The notes under the pieces are model-generated. The model worked only from the letters and a program-made list of their open reading frames with translations, had not been told where the DNA came from and ran no database searches. A DNA stretch of 64,000 bases from Chimonanthus salicifolius (lineage: Eukaryota; Streptophyta; Magnoliopsida; Laurales; Calycanthaceae): positions 65,885,999-65,949,998 of the forward strand of contig CM023541.1 of the NCBI GenBank assembly GCA_013350335.1, written 5' to 3'. The translations under genes were made by a program, and so were the position numbers. The stretch's first letter is position 1, and the number at the start of each line of letters is the position of its first letter. Below are positions 43,774 through 56,565 of this stretch, in pieces.

Positions 43774-46232
43774 TGTAATGCCCCTCCCTTTTCCTCCCTA
43801 TTTATCAGAGTATTTTTTTTTATTTATGTAACAACGAGAAGAGAACAAAAGGAAAGGGGCGGAGACGTCACGATGCGAGTCAAGTCCGAGTCCGAAGACC
43901 CGACCCTTGACTGGCCCAACTAGTGTGTGTGCATAATATTTTGCACACTCTCTCATAATCCTGTGGAAATTTAAACATTTTATATTGCATGAATAACCAA
44001 ACACATCTCATAGCAGATAAGGAATTCCCAAAAGAATAATATAATGAGTCAAATACAATTAAACTGAAAAAACATAGATTCCAAAACATGAATATTACAT
44101 TATCTTCAAAACTCTCAAAACATGAATATATAGCTAAGTCCTCTGGACTTTCTTCTTTGCTCCCCATCTCATTCATGTTCTGACAGCCCTTGATCCGATG
44201 TCATCTACATCTTCCAAAACCTGCATATAAATTTGGACGGGGAAATTTATGGGCTTAGTCAACGTGCCTAGTAGGAATTCCGATCATATAATATGCCCTA
44301 TGGCGTGTCATATCTAGACATTGTACATAATTGTACTTTTATCAAAATCCGATCGTATCGTACTTCAAATTATACAAAAACATGCTTTAAAACATGACAT
44401 GACGTATAAGTATTTCAATACTTTATTCAAATCACTCTTAGGTTGTAAAACCCACATCTTACCACAAATTACCTCTTTTTAAGATGAAGATATCACTTCC
44501 TTTAAAATATTTATCATGCTATAAATCTCATAATTCAAAGATTATAGAGATATCATATTTGAAAACATATTTGCATACCTTTTCATAAGATATTAAACTC
44601 ATGTCTAATCATCATATACTCTCCAAAATACCATGTAGAAATCATATATCATTGATCAAGGAATCAAATTGAAAATACTTTCTTAAAACCTTTCACGAAA
44701 GACACACCCGTCTTATTATTTCAAATACCACATTCAATGCATATAGATGTTCATCAATATGTAACATGTCATGCCATGGATGCCATGATATATGCATACC
44801 CTTATCATGCCCTATGCATAGGTATTTCAATACCTCATATAAAACCACGGGGTATTTAGCATCCTGTATATATAACAACAGGGCATTTAACATCCCGTGT
44901 ACACATTTCATACTCATTGTTTTCCTTGGGGAATACACATTGTTACCACTCAACCGGTTCCACCGGAAGACATTATTTCTTTCACGCGCGCGTACGACAT
45001 CAAAGTCTGCCCGGGTCAACTCAGTACTTTGATTTGTCAAATCGTAATACGACTCCAAAGTCCGTCCGGACATTCGGCACTTTGGTTCGTTACTCAACCC
45101 CATAATAGTAGTTCATGACCCTAAGGTCCATTTGTTTTCATTTCATGTCTTTCCCATCCCATGCTTGATGCATGAGGAATATGAATGCATTTGATGTCCA
45201 TGATTCATGTCATGTATTATCAATTATCTTTTTGAACTTGAAAGTATTGTTTTCATCACAAACACTTCATACATTACTAAACACATCAATTCTTTTCAAC
45301 ATAATCATCTGGATGCTTTATACATAGGTTTAAGTCCCAAAGTAGTTCAAAACTCCAAATAACTGAAATTCATATTATTCTCAAAATACTATGTATTAAT
45401 AATGTACATTTCAAAGCATCTCATATATCATATCATTCTAGAGTACTTCAATTGAAAATACACCCAATTTAATAAATCAAAGACACATGGCTTTCAAAGA
45501 AACCCAAAGCATCATTTTCATATTTATAATAAGGTATTAGATTCACACCCATTGCATTTCAATAAAGTAGGAAAACCTACCTGGTCAACAAAACCTGTGT
45601 AGGAGTGACGAAGGGGTACGTATAGCTCCTAAACCACCCTCCGATCCTCTGATTACATTCATAAATCAAAATGGACCATATAATCAATTCGAGTTCATGA
45701 TTTCCAAGTCATAGTTTATTAATCTCATTAGTATTTCATTAATGGTATCCCTTTAATTCTAAGTTCTTTAGAGTTAATAATTTCTCCTATAAATCCTCAC
45801 TATCATCCTCATCACTGCCTGGATCATCATTAAAAATAAACCCAATCCCTTCCTTCTCATTTAATTCACCATTTCTAATAATCAATGACCATATCAACCT
45901 TAAACTACTTGATCATGTCCAGTTACAAATATAAATGAAATGACGAAGGTCATTGACAAGATAAATGGCATTGTCATAGGGTTTGGAATGGGATGTCGTG
46001 GGGCATTTCATCAAATACCTTATGTGCCATTACTACATCTTTACCTAAAGGTCTTGTCTCTATGCATCTAGACTGATGGGTGAAGCTTAAGGATATGCAC
46101 ACATCAGAAATAACCAAAACTAGTAAAAAGGATGCTCCAGGAACTATAGTTCCAGCAACATGACACGGACACCATAAGCCATGTGTCCATATACTTGCAA
46201 CACTCAGATTTCTGTTTGTTGATTAGAATAAC
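43774..46232 (-). mobile_element. LTR fragment W, divergent family, minus strand
   Basis: The minus strand ends AAAGGGAGGGGCATTACA at 43774, the terminus form shared by the other LTRs, and has the second of the two upstream hairpins (43876-43910) with different bases. It lacks the GGTTCGGCC palindromes. At the acceptor position it reads GTTGACTAAG then TTTATATGCAG. It is truncated at 46233 by LTR I; no LTR start is seen. ORFs here are short and unsupported. Confidence 0.65.
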
Positions 46233-49200
46233 TGTAAGGGCCCAGAATTTTTAAATTAATAAAAAATGTGGATATAAGTTATTTTAGTGATGGAAATTGG
46301 AAAAATTGGTGAAGTAAAGAGTAAATGGGCCAAAAAATTTGGACAAAGGCCCAAGTATGGCCCAATGGACTATGGAGTTGATTTAAATTCATTTAAAGGG
46401 GCAATGAGGGTTAAATGGGTCAAGAATGGTCAAATTGGGTCACATACCCATTTGGGACCCGATGGGTCAAAGTAGTTAAGCTCTAAGGTAAATGGGTAAG
46501 ATAAAAATGTAACTGGGCCATGGGCCTAATGGGGATCCATTTAGAATGAATGGAATGAAATTTAATCACCTAAGTTGTTTAGAATTAAACCAAGGTGATG
46601 TGGCCAAGTGGGACCCACCTCCACCTCATCAAGTGAGGTGGTGTGTGGGCCAATGATTGGTGGGGCCGGCCACCATGGTTAATTTGATCAACCATTGGTG
46701 GAATAATGGGAATTAGGTTAAGTACAAATGAATTAACCTAAGGTAATTATCAAATTAATTAAATAATTAAATTATTAAATTGGTGGCTAAATGGGGTTAA
46801 ATTGGTCAAATGGGAGACCAAGCTACCCCACCTCAAGTATGAAACACGTTGGACTTGGTGGTGGTTATCTAAACCACCACCATAAAGCAAATGAAAGATC
46901 TTTTAAATATCTTAGGGTTGGTGGGGTCTTTAATGTAAAGAAAAATGGGGATAAGTCTTGAGTTTCTTTTCCATTTTTTTATCCTCTCTTCATTTTCACT
47001 CCATTCTCATTCTCCATTGCCGTCCCATGTTCAAGTGAAGGGAGAAAGAGAACTAAGGAGAAGAGAAGAGAAGGAGAGAAGAAAGAAGTAGAATTTGGAG
47101 GGAAATCACTCTAAGATTAAGGTTATTCTCTCCCCTCTCATCATCTCTCCCTTTCCCTCTCTCAATTTAAACCCTACCTTGGCCGATCCTAAGGTTGGGG
47201 ATTGCCACCATTGATCAAGAATCTTGACCTATCAAAGATCAAGAGGAAGGAGAGAGGAGGCTACGGAGACCGACGGGAGCGACGGAGATCGGAGGAGATG
47301 ACGGATTGTAAGTATTTCTTAAACAAGGAAATTTTGAATTTTAGGGTTAAGATTTGGGATTTATTTTGTGAATTTATTGGTAGTTAAGTAAATTTATGCT
47401 ATGGATTTTAAATCCATCAAATGGAAGGAATGGAAAGTGGGTAAAACCCTAATGGAAAAAAAAATTAGGGTCAAGGAAAAATAAAAGGGATTAAGGATAT
47501 TATGTGTTTAATGTGATTAAACATAGAGGTATATGCATTTTCTTTTGGAGTTGAGAGCTATAGGGTTCGGCCAAGTAGCATGGCCGAACCCCATGGTAAG
47601 TAATGTATGATTTATTAGGGTTTGAAAAATGGAAGGCAATGAGGATTTTTAACTAATGAATTTTAGTAAATGAATGAATGTGGGAAAGTTTTAAAATGGT
47701 GTTATGATGAAAATGCAAAGAGGTGTATGGCCTTGAAAGGCATGGATGAAGTGAACCTTGAACCCCATGGTGGGTGATTAGGGTTTGATGAAATTGGTTA
47801 AGGTTTTGATGAATGGAAGATAATGAAGGTAGCTAATGGAAGTTAGGGTTTTAATGAATGCATGGGAGTAAGGTTTTAAAATGAGTTTATGATAAAAATG
47901 CAATGGAGTTTTATGGTTTTGAAATGCATGGAGGGAATGAGCCTTGAACCATGGGTTCTGCCATGGTATATGGCCGAACCCTATGGTGATGAAATGATGA
48001 TTAAATGGTGGGTTTAAAGGATAATGTGTTGATGAATTTAGGGTTTTTAAATGAACAAGTGTAATGATTCAAATGGGGTTAAGAATATGTTTTAGATGCA
48101 TGATTTAAAACCCTCAAGGAAGGATTATTGGTGGATCTAAAATGTAACAATGGACCAAGAAGAAAAAATGGAGAAAGGAACATCATGGGTTCGGCCATGG
48201 TGTATGGCCGAACCCATGTCCCAAATTGTAAATCAATTTGGGTTTAAGGTCAATGGGTATATATGTGATTTAAGTATGGGGTTTAAATGAGTAATGGTTA
48301 GATTAATTACATGACAAATTTTAATGTTTTGGTAAGTCAATAATGGACCTAAGTTAAGGACCTAAGTTGTGGATTAAATTTTGGGCTTAAGTAGGCATGA
48401 ATTAATGAAAAATTGTTTATGTGAAGGGCAGTGGCAAAAATGGTAAATATGGGCTAAAAATGAAGAAACCCACTAAGTTATGATTTATGGGCTTGGAAAT
48501 GATTAAAACTTGGATTGATTTGGTAATTTAATAAGGTATTGGACATCGCAGACGGTGCGCGATCGGCGACCGGGTTTATCGAACGGAAAACGTAAAAGGA
48601 CACGGGTCGGTATTCGGTAGGATTCCTACCTTTTTGTAAGCCATGGATTTGGGTGATGTTTTCTTTAATCTATTTTGGAGATCATGTGGTTGTCTTTAAG
48701 ATAAGTTTTGGATTATGTATCATGTGATGTTTTACTCTAAATTATTTTGGAAATTATGTGAATGCTTATGATGGGTTTTGGATTAAATATTGTGGGATGG
48801 TTTCCCTTTGATTTAGTTGGTAATCTTTTAATTGTTTTAAGATGGGTTTTATTACTATTGAATTTCATATATTACATGGCATATGGCATCTACATCTCAT
48901 GCATGGCATGGGAGGCATATGACAGGGGAAGGATGAAATGAAACCGGAGTCCATGCTCCGTCGAGGCGACCGATAAACAACATGGGGACATTTCACATAT
49001 GTATTATTATACCTTGATGAGGCTTTGCCATCAAGGGGGGGACTCTTGTAATTATGATACCTTGATGATGGTTTTCCATCAAGGGGGATGCTGTATGTAT
49101 TGGTATACCTTGATGATGGTTTTTCCATCAAGGGGGGGATGCCTAGTGTGGACCGCATCTTGATGAGGCTTTTCCATCAAGAGGGTCATAGCACGATGAT

Positions 49201-49799
49201 GATATGGATTTTATTTGGGACACTATGGATGGTTGGAAAAGGGACATTGTAGAATGAGGATGAGATTGATGGGTGGGATTCATGACATAGAACACCCATT
49301 GCATGACATTGCCCAAAGTGCATGGTTTTTCTATAATATTATCTACATGCTGTTATTACTAATCCATGTACTAGCCCTACTCGGAGTCCTACTGGGCGCG
49401 TGTTCTAACGCCCTACTTCTACCCTAGCTGACGATGCAGGAGATGGCGGAACAGAAGGACAGGACGGGAGTCAAGTTTAGGAGCTTGGGAAGGCGGACTA
49501 ATTATTTTGTTTAAGTTTATTTTGGGAAAATGTGTAATTGCATAATTTAGCTTGTCGGAAATGTAATAACTTAGATGTCTTGCTATGTTTTATAAATTAT
49601 TTTGGACAGTACAGTTTGAGGGCATTTTAGTAATTTAATGGATTTATGTTCCACGCACGCGTAGGGTTGGCCAGTTAAGGACCGGGCTTTAGAAGCTCGG
49701 AACTTAACTCGCGTCGTGATGTCCGTGCCCTTTGTCACTTTTATGTAAAAAAAAAAAAAAATAGACTCTGATTTTCGGTGAAAAGGGGCGGGCGTTACA
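46233..49799 (+). mobile_element. LTR I (X family), 3.57 kb, solo or chimeric
   Basis: It starts TGTAAGGGCCCAGAATTT and ends GGGGCGGGCGTTACA. The flanks do not match each other: ATAAC on the left (W sequence), TGATC on the right (G sequence). The right flank differs by one base from TAATC beside LTR H at 35079, so I may be a recombinant of I and H. It holds a CT patch (46970-47010), donor GTAAGT (47308), palindromes (47564, 47950, 48183), four CTTGATGATGG-type inverted repeats (49009-49190), and an incomplete upstream hairpin whose left arm is deleted. Confidence 0.8.
47308..49427 (+). other. predicted intron inside LTR I
   Basis: Donor GTAAGT at 47308 follows GACGGATT; CTAAC is at 49405-49409 and CCCTAG ends at 49427. 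The three palindromes lie inside. Confidence 0.45.
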
Positions 49800-50233
49800 T
49801 GATCCAATCACATATCCAAGCTCCTATGCTTGGGTCCGATCACGTTCATCGTCACTTTCCTTTCCTGTATCATCCACTAGAGTAGAAGTAGGGCGTTAGA
49901 ACAACGCGCCCAGTAGGTATTCCATTTAGGGTCTACACATGGTTAGTACAAATCATCTATAATAACATAATGTCAAAACCATATTAAACAATGCCATGTC
50001 ATGATGTCAAATGCAATGAGTCTCACCTATCACAAATACATATAAATACCCCCACATAGGTCTTTCGGATGCCCCAACGGAGTGTGGCCCCTCTGGTTAC
50101 CTCTTGATGGGATTCTCATCATCAAAGTACCCCACATAGGTCTTTCGGACGCCCCGATGGAGTGTGGCCCCTCCGGTTTCTTCTTGATGGAAATGCACAT
50201 CAAGGTATCCCACATAGGTTTTTCAGACGCCCC
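49800..50233 (-). mobile_element. LTR G, segment 2
   Basis: It continues LTR G from 35083. It includes the acceptor-like block (minus strand GTTCTAACGCCC then CTACTCTAG, near 49879-49907) and three CCGGAGGGGCCACACTCC-type units (50053-50232). It is interrupted by Z2 at 50234 (left flank GCCCC). Confidence 0.75.
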
Positions 50234-52532
50234 TATAACACCCCAGTTTCTCAATGAAGTGGAAAATTATGAAAATGCCCCTGAGTTGTTAAATTAATTA
50301 TTTTGTGATGTTAAGTAAGGAAATAGTGGGGCCTATTGCTCAAATTAAAATCATATGAGCACATTATGAATGTTAAGTTTGATTGGATGGGTAATTTTCA
50401 TCATTTGGGTCAAAAATGGCTAAATGGGTCAAAGGGCCCAAATGGGACCCATCGGGTCTTACTGAATTATTTGACCGTTTTGTGAACTTAAATTAAATGG
50501 GGTTAAGCCTATTTGATTAGAAATCAAGTGGAGAAAAAATGGATAGACCTGACCCATATGTAAAAACCAGTTACAAATGGCCAAAATGCCCATAATTGGG
50601 TCATGGAGTCAAAAACGGGTCAAGGAGCTAAAAGTGGACCCAACGGGTCGAGTTGATTATGGTTGACAGTGTGGACCCTCAAGGGAGCTAAAATATGAGT
50701 TAAATCAGTTGAGTGGGACTGAAGTGAGTTGGAATTAAATCAAGTAGTGAGTCAACACATGTGCATTGAATGAAATGCATTAAGTATGTGAGTTGGGTGA
50801 GTTGAGATGGAAATCTAAATAGCCTTGAGTTCAAGTGAGTCAAAAGGGAAATTGAAGGGACTGTAAAATCAGTGAGTTGAGTGGAAATTTGAAGAGGTTG
50901 GCTGGTCTCAAACCAACCAAAACAAGTCCCACACGTTGGGGACTTGTTTTGGAGAGTTCCATGGTGAATGATTAATGCAAATGATGGGTTTGAGATGAGT
51001 TGCATGGAAAACTGAATAGCTATATGGGTAGGTACCAAGGGGTGCCTTGGTTAGCACCCAAGACCCATTGTTTTATGTAAAAATTGATGAGGAAGTGGAG
51101 GGGTATTGGGGGCTGAAATACAAAAGCAAACAACACCCATGTTTGGCCGATTTTTATCATTGCAAAAGCCTTAGAATCCCATCTCTCTCTCCCTCTCAAG
51201 AACACCATCATTTGGCCAAATTGGACTTGGTGTTTCTCACCATTGAATCAAGCATACAACCGGCTAGGAACTAAGAAAGAAGAAAGGAAACAAGAGGGGA
51301 GAAGTCAAGGAGCAAAAGGCAAAGGAAATTGGTAAGTATTTCCATTGAATTATGTTTAATAAAATGGGTTAAATAAGACATGATTCGGCCATGTGATGGC
51401 CAAATCTATCAGAGGGTTAAAGTATGATTCTTTTATGTCCAATTAGATGGAAAACATGGACATAGGGTTCGGCCACTTTGGATGGCCGAACCCCATGAAA
51501 TGTTATTGTTAATGTAGATGGTTTTGTAAGATTTAAACCATGCAAGTATAGGACTGATTTTGGATGTTAAGATGCATGCTTTGGAAAGATTGAAAGCATG
51601 GATTTGGATGTCATAATTTTGCCATGCTATGGCCGAATTTGACAAGGGTCTAAACCATGGAAGATGGTGTCAAAAAGGAGTGGAAATGGACCATTGGGTT
51701 CGGCCACTTTGGGTGGCCGAACCCCATGGAAAAAGTTGGTTAATGTTTATGGTTTTTGAAATTTAAAACCATACAAGTTGGGACTGTTTTTACATATTTT
51801 ATTAGATTTAAAATACATGTTTTAAAGAGGGTTAAAACATGGGTTTGGATATCAGAAAAGGCTGAAGTTTATGTGGTCTAAATCAGTGGATTAAAATTGG
51901 AAAAATGGACCATGGGGATCGGCCATCTTGGATGGCCGAATCCCATGACATTGTGTTGGTTTTTGGATGTTTCTTTGAAAGGTAAAACCTGATATTAATA
52001 TACTTTTTATATATGATTATTGGATGTTTAAAAATAGTAATCATAACCATTGGGTTCGGCCACCATGGAGGGCCGAACCCCATGTAAAAGGTTGTTGGTT
52101 TTCAAGTTATGAAACATGGAAACCATGGACTTTTATGGGCTGTTTGGATGAATTTAATTAGATGGTTTCTAAGAGGTTTAAAGGCAGCAATATGATACTG
52201 ATATTGCATGTTTAAATAACGCCTAAAGCATGTATGAAAGATCATCAAAACATGGGCATAGGGTTCGGCCACATTGGATGGCCGAACCCCATAAAAATGC
52301 TTGATAAGTTGGTATGGTTTTGGAGAGATAAACCATACCAAATGGTGGAGGTTTTTATGTGATAAGGTTACTGATTTTGGGTTGGCCATAGGATGGCTAA
52401 ACTATGTGTTTAACATGGCTAAGGGGTAGAGCCAATTGGTATTTAAATAATGGACATTATTGATCAAAAGAACCATAAGGGTTCGGCCATGAGTATGGCC
52501 GAACCCCATGGACTGTTTTCATGGGTCATTTT
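50234..52532 (+). mobile_element. LTR Z2 (Z family), 5' 2.3 kb
   Basis: It begins TATAACACCCCAG, a one-base change from the usual TGTAAC terminus, and matches L2 and Z. It has a CT patch near 51180, donor GTAAGT at 51332 after AAAGGAAATTG, and six strong palindromes (51463, 51691, 51911, 52047, 52257, 52478). Element E interrupts it at 52533; the acceptor side is beyond the window. No gene. Confidence 0.75.
51463..52512. repeat. six interspersed palindromes in Z2
   Basis: Arms GGTTCGGCCA/TGGCCGAACC are spaced 130-230 bases apart. Copy 51911 carries GATCGGCC in one arm and CGAATCCC in the other, so both arms differ from the norm. Confidence 0.88.
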
Positions 52533-53072
52533 TGTAACACCCCGCCCTTTTCACTCTAAATTTTCAGAGTTTATTTATTTATTTTTTTTTTTATAATAAT
52601 AATCAATAAGTGATCGGGGCGGAATGTCACGACGCGAGTTAAGTTCGGATCTCTAAATCCGACCCTTAACTGGCCAAGCCCATGTGCGTATGAACTAAGT
52701 CCATAAAACTGATCCGCACATGGTACATATTTACTTAGCGGAATTAACTTAGTCTAGATCTAACTGAGGTTATAATAGAACCTATGATTAATCCAATTTC
52801 CATTTTTAGATAGCAAAGTACCTTATTTATTTTCCAAAATCACTAACCGATCTTAACTAATCGTTTAATCCAAACATCCAACGTAAAACAAACCATAGCA
52901 TCTAATTAACTACATTATTACATGCCAACATCTAATTTAACAAATTACATTGTTCCAAATAAATCATCCATAAATAATCCATTCATAGACCATTGCAATC
53001 ATTCAAACCGCCCAAGTTTTCGTACTTGGTCCTCTTCTCCAATCACGTTCTTTCCTTTCCTTGCATCATCCA

Positions 53073-55033
53073 CTAAAGATATAGATAGGGCGTTAGATCA
53101 ACGCGCCCAGTAGTGTTTCCGAATAGGGCTACCACATGGTTAGTCAAAAACATACAAATAGGATAATAGTTATGCAAGTGTGACAAATTCTATAAAAATA
53201 TGCTATGTATGAAATGAACATGTAATGAGTCCCACCCATCACCATTCAACATAGCCATCACTTGACGGGATTCTCATCGTCAAGGTAACCCACAGTGGTC
53301 TTTCGGACGCCCCGACGGAGTGTGGCCTCCGGATTCCTCCTGATGGGATTCTCATCATCAGGGTACCCCACAATGGTCTTTCGGACGCCCCGACGGAGTG
53401 TGGCCTCCGGTTACTTCCCCATCATCCCATGCTATGCATGAGATGTCTATGCAAACATGCCATTTGTAAATATAACATTTGATTCAAATAACTTATTCAA
53501 ATAAACATAAAACAGCGAATAAGTTGTGTGGTTACAACAAGGTAGGAAACCTACAATATTTTTACTTTGTTCGACCCTTCCTTTGGACCGTCTTTCGATC
53601 ACGACTTTGTACACCGTTCTAGAAATCCGAATACCCTATATACATGGCAGCAAGTTAATCATTTGACCATATGATTCTAATTTGATTTAAATCCCAAAAA
53701 TCCACTTTGTGGGGTTCGGCCATACCCCATGGCCGAACCTCACCCATTTAAACTTTGATAAATCTTTTATTTACTTAATACCATCTAATTATCCCAAACT
53801 TTCCAAATGACACTTGGTAGGGTTCGGCCATACTACATGGCCGAATCTTACCGCCTTAGGTTTTGGCTCATAAATCCATTCTTTTGATCATTTCATCTTT
53901 TCATCCTTATTTACAATAATGCCATTATACTATCCTTAGCCTAATTTAGACAACAAAGTCCATTACATGACAATTGGTGGGGTTCGGCCACATAACATGG
54001 CCGAGCCTCACCCTAAAGATTTTAATCCTATTTTCCATCATCTTAATACTAAATCCATAATTGATGTGATTTCCATCTTTTTGAAAGCCAAACCAAACAA
54101 CCAAATACTTACATGGGGTTCGGCCATCCAAGGTGGCCGAACCCTATGTCCATGTTTTGTTCTTCTAAAACATGTTTTTGGTGTTATTAAAACATACAAT
54201 ATCAATATAATATTGCTGCCATTATACCTCTTAAACACCATCTAAATCAGTTCATCTACTTGTCCCAAATGACCATATTATTTCATGAAATTCGGCAATC
54301 CAAAATGGCCGATCCAAATGATCCATTTCATCAGTTTTGGACCACTGTTTTAAACCATATTAACTTCAGTCCTTTGTCATACAGATCCATGCTTCTAACC
54401 CTTTCCAAAGCATGTATTTGAATCTTAAATAATAACCCAAAACAGTCCACATACTTCATGGCTTATATGTTTCAAATACATCACAACCATACCATTATTT
54501 GCATGGGGTTCGGCCCTCCATGGTGGCCGAACCCTATGTCCTTTGGTTTTGAGTTCTTTAATCATTCATCTATGTCCAAAATAACTTCCTTATTTATGTT
54601 TTAACCTTTTTAAAATACACACTTAAAATCATCTAAAAACAGTCCATGGGGTTCGGCCATACACATGGCCGAACCCTATGGTTCTCTTAATGGAAATCCA
54701 CCCATATTTATCTATGAATTTAATCAGCAAATTAACATAAGATAAATATGGTTCAGTCATGTTATATCCACTCCAAAACAGCAAGCTTAATTCCATATAA
54801 AAATCTTTTAAAATCCTCACTCCAAAATATGGATTTTTACTTTCAAATACCATAGAATCCACCAAGTTTTTCCATGGGGTTCGGCCATCCAATGGGGCCG
54901 AACCCTATGGTCCATATTTTATCATTTTAAACATCATAATTCTAGGTCTAAACCTTTGATGGATCTGGCCATACAATGGCCAAATCTCATTTTCTTAACC
55001 AATCTATTAAACAAGGGTTCAAAATGCACTTAC
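53073..55033 (-). other. predicted intron inside E 3' LTR
   Basis: On the minus strand GTAAGT begins at 55033 after GCGGTATTA. The acceptor side reads GATCTAACGCCC then CTATATCTTTAG, ending at 53073. Length is 1961 bases, close to L1 (1973). Confidence 0.45.
53710..54910. repeat. interspersed palindromes in E 3' LTR
   Basis: Seven clear copies lie near 53710, 53817, 53978, 54113, 54503, 54646 and 54874, repeated exactly in the 5' LTR about 9079 bases to the right. Confidence 0.9.
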
Positions 55034-56503
55034 TAATACCGCGTCTCCTTCGGTTCCTTTGACTCCTTCCTTGACCCTTTATCTCCTTGACCTCTCCTTC
55101 TTTCTTACTGTTATTTGGGCTGAGACTGATCTTGATGCAAGCTCCTTGAGATAATTCAGCCAGGTGACAAGGACTTAAGAGAGTGAGAGAGAGAAAACTT
55201 TGGTCTTGAATGAAATTGCTAACCTTGTTGCCAAAACCCTTTTGCTGATTTTTGTCTTGATGAAAGGATTACCCAAAAACTAATTGAAATGAACAACCAG
55301 CTGCTGCTCTTGGTTTAGAAAGATAGAGGACGTCCAAGAGAGATAGAGGGATAGAGAGAGTGAAAATCCTTTGCTTGACCAAAAACAGCCCAAGGTTAAT
55401 TCAGCCCTTGTGTAACTCATCTCTCCATAATTAGAATCCTTTAAGTTCCTTGGGGTTTCATCTATGAAATGAAACACCAAGGGTTCCCAACGGTTTTGCT
55501 GTGTGCATTCCTCACACTATCCATTTTGCATTAATTTTGCATGTGGGAGTTTCACATGTAAATGAAACTCCCATGTGCTTCATCCTCCCTCCATTGGTTG
55601 TCTCTTTGAATACTTAAGCATGGAATAAACCCTCAAGCCCTTTCCAACGTGTAGTCTAACCTTTTTTTTTGAATTTGAAAAGTCAAGGACCCCTTTTGTA
55701 ACTCCATGAAACGGCAACTCCAATTGTCTCCATCTTTGGAGTTTCATGCATAGGCCATAATTTCCATGCAACCAAATGGAACTCCCATGTGCTTCCTCCT
55801 CCTTCATTCATACATTTGTAACTCTCAAAGCCATCATTCTCATATCTCTATGGTAGCCGTTACATGCATGAAATTGTTCATGCATGCAGCCAACGTCCCT
55901 AGTAACCCTTGTGACTTCAAGAAGTAACTCCCATTCAAAATGTAACTCCCATTTTATTCATCACCTAAATGGGGGTTACATGCATGAAATATTTCCCCAT
56001 GCACCAACGTTTTTTTTTTTGCTCAAACTTGTAATTTAAAACACTTCCCTTCTCATTCACACACTTCACAATAAAAATACATATTCATCCAACTCATTTA
56101 TTCAACTCACCCAACCTAAGCCATTCATTTAATTTAACTTAACTCATAAATTCAACACATCTTAACCAACCATTCATTTCAACTCAAACCAAACTCAAAT
56201 AATTAATAGACTTAAATTAAAAAAGCTTGAACTCAATCCATGGTTAATCATGCCATTCACACGACCCATTGGGTCCCATCTAGCCATTTTGACCCATTTA
56301 ACCAAATTTGACCCAAATATGATTCTTGACCCGTTTAAATTTATCTTACCCATTTATTTGTTTTGTAAACCAACTATCATCCTTTGGGTCTTGATTGAGC
56401 CATTGACCCATTTAAATTCAAATCAATTTTTATCACAATGGCAATTCCGTAAATATGAATATTTTCATATAAACTGATAACTTTGAAATTCCAGGGTGTT
56501 ACA

Positions 56504-56520
56504 ATACAATAATCTTTTTA
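56504..56520 (-). other. polypurine tract of element E
   Basis: The minus strand reads TAAAAAGATTATTGTAT just before the 3' LTR. It is less purine-rich than in F and B but ends in the same TTGTAT. Confidence 0.7.
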
Positions 56521-56565
56521 TAATTTTCGTCCCGAAAATCGAACGAAGTAGGATTTCAAAGTAAA

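Larger units (their letters stand above)
52533..56503 (-). repeat. 3' LTR of element E, 3971 bp
   Basis: On the minus strand it starts TGTAACACCCTGG at 56503 and ends AAAGGGCGGGGTGTTACA at 52533. It holds about seven clear palindromes (54874 down to 53710) plus two decayed ones (54293, 54963), the promoter-like block near 55100-55400, and the upstream hairpin pair at 52630-52710. Confidence 0.93.

Noticed and set aside
43513..43923. 136-aa ORF
   Set aside because: It crosses the junction of two unrelated LTR fragments (Z and W) and cannot be an ancestral gene.
44990..45080. Short palindrome cluster with CGCGCGCG and GTCCGTCCGGAC in W
   Set aside because: It is probably the W version of the CCGGAG unit; too degenerate to call as a separate element.
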